NCBI GenBank assembly: GCA_902475285.1
Contig: CABRZA010000116.1
Coordinates: forward strand, 1 to 7,853
DNA: 7,853 nt
Source of the DNA: an uncultured Porphyromonadaceae bacterium
Lineage (GTDB): Bacteria; Bacteroidota; Bacteroidia; Bacteroidales; Muribaculaceae
Direction: 5' to 3'
Made by a program: the position numbers and the translations under genes. How positions within the stretch are numbered: position 1 is the stretch's first letter; every line of letters starts with the position of its first letter. Below the pieces are notes generated by a model that saw only the letters and a program-made list of their open reading frames with translations, made no database searches and was not told the origin of the DNA. Shown here piece by piece: positions 4,721-7,853 of this stretch.

Positions 4721-5638
4721 TCAGCCAAGGTCTATTTTAAGGCCCTCGTAGGCCGCCGTCACTTCGCCGCCGAACACCTCGCGGGCCTCGCCCACGAGCT
4801 TCTGCTCGTCGGTCACGGTCTTCGAATAGTGTCCTATTATCAGACGCTTGGCTCCCGCGGCCTCGGCAATCATACCCGCCTGGCGTGCCGTGGAGTGCCC
4901 GCGTGGAGCGGCCTTGTACTCGCCGTCGTCGCCGTAGGTGGCCTCGTGGTAAATCACCGGTATGCCCTTCACTGCCTCGGCCACGGCGGGGTTGTAGGCC
5001 GTGTCGGAGCAATAGGCGTAGCCCCCGGGCTCGCCGGGGTCGCGTGTCAGAAGACGGTTCTCTATCACGCGCCCGTCGGGAAGCACCGCGTCGGCGCCGT
5101 CCTTGATGTCGTTGAGCAGATACACCGGTATGCCGTAGAAGTCGCACGCCTCGCGGTCGATGTGCCGCCGCTTGTTCACCTCCTCGAAGCGGTAGCCCAC
5201 GCAGGGCACGCGGTGGTGCAGCGGGAAGGTGCTCACGCGCAGCGTCCCGTCGTCGTATATTGTCGCGGCGGCATTGTTGATTATGTCGAAGCGGAGCTCG
5301 AAGCTGCGTTCGCGGCACACCAGGTCGAGCATCTCGCCGAGCACCCGTGCCCCCTCGGGGAAAGTGTGCACCGTCACCGTGCCCTCAACGCCGTGGAGCG
5401 CCATCGTCGACAGCAGCCCCGGCAAGCCCAGGAAGTGGTCGCCGTGCAGATGCGACAGAAAGATATGGTCGATGCGTGCGAAGGATATGCCGTAGCGCCT
5501 CAGTTGCAGCTGCGTGCCCTCGCCGCAGTCCACCAGCATGGCGTGGCGGTTGTAGCGCACCAGCTGCGCGCTGGGCATGTGCCGCAGCGTCGGCGTCGCC
5601 GACCCGCAGCCCAATATCGTTACATTGAAGTTGCTCAT
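4721..5638 (-). CDS. rnz: Ribonuclease Z
   Basis: This 305-residue metallo-beta-lactamase-fold endonuclease matures tRNA 3' ends. That fits the visible tRNA genes, which lack encoded CCA and need 3' trimming before CCA addition. The zinc motif is SHLHGDH at residues 62-68; further ligands are H141, D212 (in SDT) and H270 (in GHYS). FLGLPGLLSTMALHG follows the motif, and HEATYGDD and HSTARQAG are typical of the family. The ATG at 5638 gives MSNFNVTILGCGSATP, the normal N-terminus. A longer open frame to 5764 overlaps pyrC and adds a non-homologous basic leader, so it was rejected. It lies 10 bases after the pyrC stop and 2 bases before tadA. Confidence 0.96.
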   Translation of the reverse strand: MSNFNVTILGCGSATPTLRHMPSAQLVRYNRHAMLVDCGEGTQLQLRRYGISFARIDHIFLSHLHGDHFLGLPGLLSTMALHGVEGTVTVHTFPEGARVLGEMLDLVCRERSFELRFDIINNAAATIYDDGTLRVSTFPLHHRVPCVGYRFEEVNKRRHIDREACDFYGIPVYLLNDIKDGADAVLPDGRVIENRLLTRDPGEPGGYAYCSDTAYNPAVAEAVKGIPVIYHEATYGDDGEYKAAPRGHSTARQAGMIAEAAGAKRLIIGHYSKTVTDEQKLVGEAREVFGGEVTAAYEGLKIDLG

Positions 5639-5648
5639 GTGTAAGATT

Positions 5649-6941
5649 TTAAGAATCAATTCCGCCCACGAAAGCCTGCACGTCGTAGCGCACCGTGCGC
5701 CCCGCGAACGGCGTCCATCCGCATGCCGACACCACTTCTTCGTCGGTGATGGTGTGTGCGGCACTCTGCCGTATTATCGTGAAATCTGCCGGATGCCCCG
5801 TGGCAAAAGTGCCGTAGCCATCCATGCCGAACACATCCGCCACACCGCACGTCATCTTGCTCACTATGCGGTTAAGAGGCAGAAACATCCCCATAATCTG
5901 CACGGCAAACTGTATCTGTGGCGCCCCCGACGCCGCCGTAAGCGCTCCGCCGGCCTTCTCTTTGAGCAGGTGCGGGGCATGGTCGGTGGCTATGGTGTCG
6001 ATACGGCCGTCCGCTAAGGCGGCGTGAAGCTCCCACACGTCGGCCTCGGTCTTTATCGCGGGATTCACCTTGTGGCGCTCCGTGCGGTGCGACGGGTCGG
6101 CCAGGTAAGGGTCGAGGTAGAGCGGGGTAGTCTCGGCAGTGACGAGCTTCCCCGCCGTCGGTCCCGCGTCGAGCAGCTCGCGGGCCTCGCGGGCCGTCGA
6201 GATGTGCGCCAGGTGTATGCGGCAACCCGTGCGGTGGGCCATCTCAACGGCCGCCGCCGATGCCCGCAGGCACGCCTCCTCCGAGCGGATGAGGTGGTGC
6301 ATGGCCCCCGGCACGTCCTCGCGGCTGCCGTAGCGGGCCACGGCTTCGGCGGTATTGCGGGCTATTATGTCGTTGTCTTCGGCGTGAACCACCGCCACTA
6401 TGCCGTGGTCGGCGCAGTAGAGCAGCACGTCGCGGAGCTCCGATGCGTCGGGGCAGGCCATCGCGCCCGTCGACGTGCCAAGGAATATCTTCACTCCGGG
6501 TATGTCGGCCGGGTCAACTTCCCTCAGCTCGTCCAGACCGCCCGGTGTTATGCCAAGGAAGGCGCGGTAGTGCACCGCCGATGTCCTCCGCCCTTGCAGC
6601 AGCTTGGCTTCCAGGGCCGCGGCCGTCGTTGTTGCGGGATTGGTGTTGGGCATGTCGAATACCGTCGTGATGCCTCCGGCGAGCGCCGCGCGGCTCTCCG
6701 ACGCTATCGTGCCCTTGTGCTCCATGCCGGGCTCGCGGAAGTGCACATGGCTGTCGATGAGCCCCGGCGTCACGATGGCGCCTTGGGCGTCCCACACGTC
6801 GTCGCCGGCCGTGGCGCACACGCAGCAGGCGGCATCGCCGTCGCCTGTGGCGAGGATGCGCGCCCCGTCGGTGGATATCCACCCCGGCCGCATGCCGCGG
6901 CTGTCGAGCAGCCGCGCGTTCTTTATCAGGCGCGGAGTCAT
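5649..6941 (-). CDS. pyrC: Dihydroorotase, class I
   Basis: This 430-residue cytosolic amidohydrolase interconverts carbamoyl-aspartate and dihydroorotate, the third step of pyrimidine synthesis. Metal and catalytic residues appear in order: DSHVHFREPG at 63-72 (H65, H67), FDMPNTNP at 95-102, K151 in VKIFLGTSTG (a candidate carboxylated lysine), H186 in VVHAED, H243/H246 in IHLAHIST and D320 in IATDHAPH. The overall form is the class I/PyrC-AllB type rather than the short E. coli PyrC. The start at 6941 was chosen because its ATG shares ATGA with the stop of the upstream glycosyltransferase, a sign of translational coupling, and because MTPRLIKNARLL matches family N-termini. A start 42 bases earlier is open but lies inside the upstream gene. 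AllB-type activity is the main alternative. Confidence 0.94.
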   Translation of the reverse strand: MTPRLIKNARLLDSRGMRPGWISTDGARILATGDGDAACCVCATAGDDVWDAQGAIVTPGLIDSHVHFREPGMEHKGTIASESRAALAGGITTVFDMPNTNPATTTAAALEAKLLQGRRTSAVHYRAFLGITPGGLDELREVDPADIPGVKIFLGTSTGAMACPDASELRDVLLYCADHGIVAVVHAEDNDIIARNTAEAVARYGSREDVPGAMHHLIRSEEACLRASAAAVEMAHRTGCRIHLAHISTAREARELLDAGPTAGKLVTAETTPLYLDPYLADPSHRTERHKVNPAIKTEADVWELHAALADGRIDTIATDHAPHLLKEKAGGALTAASGAPQIQFAVQIMGMFLPLNRIVSKMTCGVADVFGMDGYGTFATGHPADFTIIRQSAAHTITDEEVVSACGWTPFAGRTVRYDVQAFVGGIDS

Positions 6942-7702
6942 TTGGCTGCGTCTTTGGGGTATTTTTTGAACCACGAGTTCCATTTCAGGCGTATCACACC
7001 GAAAACGGCCTCGCTGAATATCCCTCCGCTCATCTTGCTCGTGCCCAGCACCCTGTTAACGAAGATTATGGGCACCTCCACCACCTTGAAGCCGTACTTC
7101 GTGGCCGTGAATTTCATCTCTATCTGGAAGGCGTAGCCCTTGAATTTCACCTTGTCCAAAGGCAGCGTTTCGAGCACGCGACGGCGGTAGCACACGAAGC
7201 CGGCCGTCGTGTCGTGGATGGGAAGGCCGGTTACGAACCGCACGTATTTCGACGCGTAGTACGACATCAGCACACGCCCCATCGGCCAGTTCACCACGTT
7301 CACGCCGCTCACATAGCGCGAGCCCACAACCACGTCGGCCTTCTCGTCGATGGCCGCCTGGCGAAGCCGAAGCAGGTCCTTGGGGTTGTGCGAGAAGTCG
7401 GCGTCCATCTCGCATATGTAGTCGTAACCCTTTGCCACGCAGTGCTTGAAGCCTTCTATGTAGGCCGTGCCGAGGCCCAGCTTGCCCGAGCGCTCTATTA
7501 TGTCGACGCGCCCGGGATACTGCTTCATTTTCTCTTTCACGATGGCCGCCGTGCCGTCGGGAGAGTTGTCGTCGATTACGAGCACGTCGAAAGGTACTTC
7601 GAGCGCCATCACGGCGTCGATGATGGCCGAGGCGTTCTCGCACTCGTTGTACATCGGTATGATTACCGCGGCGTCGCTGCCGCTCTTTGCTGTGTCTGCC
7701 AT
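6938..7702 (-). CDS. Dpm1-like polyprenol-phosphate mannosyltransferase (GT2)
   Basis: This 254-residue GT-A-fold enzyme probably transfers a sugar, by homology mannose from GDP-mannose, onto polyprenyl phosphate at the inner face of the membrane. Motifs in order: IIPMYNE at 14-20, VIDDNSPDGT at 42-51, GLGTAY at 76-81, MDADFSHNP at 99-107 with the metal-binding D-A-D at 100-102, GSRYVSG at 127-133, HDTTAGF at 163-169, FKGYAFQIE at 187-195 and RVLGTSKMS at 217-225. It lacks the C-terminal membrane domain and GtrA-like extension seen in some bacterial relatives, so it resembles the compact Dpm1 form. Its stop overlaps the pyrC start. Upstream, after 12 bases, a second copy of the structured repeat element begins. 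The donor sugar is inferred. Confidence 0.9.
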   Translation of the reverse strand: MADTAKSGSDAAVIIPMYNECENASAIIDAVMALEVPFDVLVIDDNSPDGTAAIVKEKMKQYPGRVDIIERSGKLGLGTAYIEGFKHCVAKGYDYICEMDADFSHNPKDLLRLRQAAIDEKADVVVGSRYVSGVNVVNWPMGRVLMSYYASKYVRFVTGLPIHDTTAGFVCYRRRVLETLPLDKVKFKGYAFQIEMKFTATKYGFKVVEVPIIFVNRVLGTSKMSGGIFSEAVFGVIRLKWNSWFKKYPKDAAK

Positions 7703-7714
7703 ATATAGTTCTTC

Positions 7715-7853
7715 TAAGAGCTTGTTTTAATAGTAAATGTTACCGATAGGGCGGTCAGCCGTCGAGCAGATTTTCACTTGTGATGGGGAGTTATGGGGCA
7801 CCATAACGACCGAAGAACAAGTAGAATGATGCCGACGGATGGCCGGACGGCAG
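7715..7853 (+). mobile_element. Second structured element, left half (cut by window edge)
   Basis: This begins TAAGAGC and aligns with the left end of the tadA-lpxB element through GTTA, then AGGGCGGTCA. Its arm folds the same way: CGGTCA 7752-7757 with TGGCCG 7840-7845; G7758 opposite A7839; CCGTCG 7759-7764 with CGACGG 7833-7838; bulged A7765; GCA 7766-7768 with TGC 7830-7832; ACTTGT 7776-7781 with ACAAGT 7817-7822; internal loop GATGGGGA facing GACCGAAGA; GTTATGG 7790-7796 with CCATAAC 7801-7807; loop GGCA. The base of the long stem (7769-7775) pairs poorly. It starts 12 bases upstream of the glycosyltransferase start codon, in the same relation to its gene as the left half of the other copy. 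The remainder is outside the window. Confidence 0.75.

Noticed and set aside
5639..5764. Longer rnz start at 5764
   Set aside because: The added residues overlap pyrC and have no resemblance to RNase Z; MSNFNVTILG at 5638 is the normal start.
6942..6983. Longer pyrC start at 6983
   Set aside because: It lies within the glycosyltransferase gene; the ATG at 6941 forms an ATGA overlap and matches family N-termini.
6024..7136. Long plus-strand open frame of 370 codons opposite pyrC and the glycosyltransferase
   Set aside because: It is a GC-driven antisense shadow of two well-supported genes with no recognisable domain.

Overview
The window looks like a chromosomal housekeeping region from a GC-rich member of the Bacteroidales, with a Muribaculaceae-like feel. 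The grounds are the gene content (LpxB of lipid A synthesis, a bifunctional RibF, a Dpm1-like glycosyltransferase directly before a class I dihydroorotase), start codons without Shine-Dalgarno sequences, and tRNA-Glu genes with no encoded CCA. The taxon is inferred from these traits and no marker was searched.

Layout. The left end carries the last bases of a tRNA-Glu gene, then rpsT, then a complete tRNA-Glu(TTC) with a probable terminator. A plus-strand pair follows: a HAD-family phosphatase and ribF. It ends at a perfect 28-bp palindrome that can terminate transcription in both directions. From there to the right edge all genes are on the minus strand. In transcription order they are a Dpm1-like glycosyltransferase, pyrC (sharing an ATGA with it), rnz and tadA as one tight cluster, then a 340-bp gap, then lpxB and a hexapeptide acyltransferase three bases apart. 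They cover unrelated housekeeping jobs: polyprenol-linked sugar transfer, pyrimidine synthesis, tRNA 3' processing, tRNA wobble deamination and lipid A assembly.

The most unusual content is not protein-coding. The gap between tadA and lpxB is almost filled by a 360-bp element with 34-bp terminal inverted repeats (33 of 34 positions match). Inside each end is a long hairpin, and the two hairpins face each other. A relative of the left half begins just upstream of the glycosyltransferase start codon and runs off the right edge. The three hairpin arms differ in sequence but keep one layout: outer stem, G-A mismatch, second stem, one bulged A, a 3-bp stem, a long stem, an internal loop rich in G-A pairs, an apical stem and a small loop. 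Many base pairs change on both sides together, which points to selection on structure in single-stranded DNA or RNA. The element's terminal repeat also supplies the last eight codons and the stop of tadA, and its other end lies about 3 bases from the lpxB start codon.

A second, smaller palindrome (9-bp arms) sits in frame inside ribF, where the protein appears about 14 residues longer than usual. This suggests a different short repeat tolerated inside a gene.
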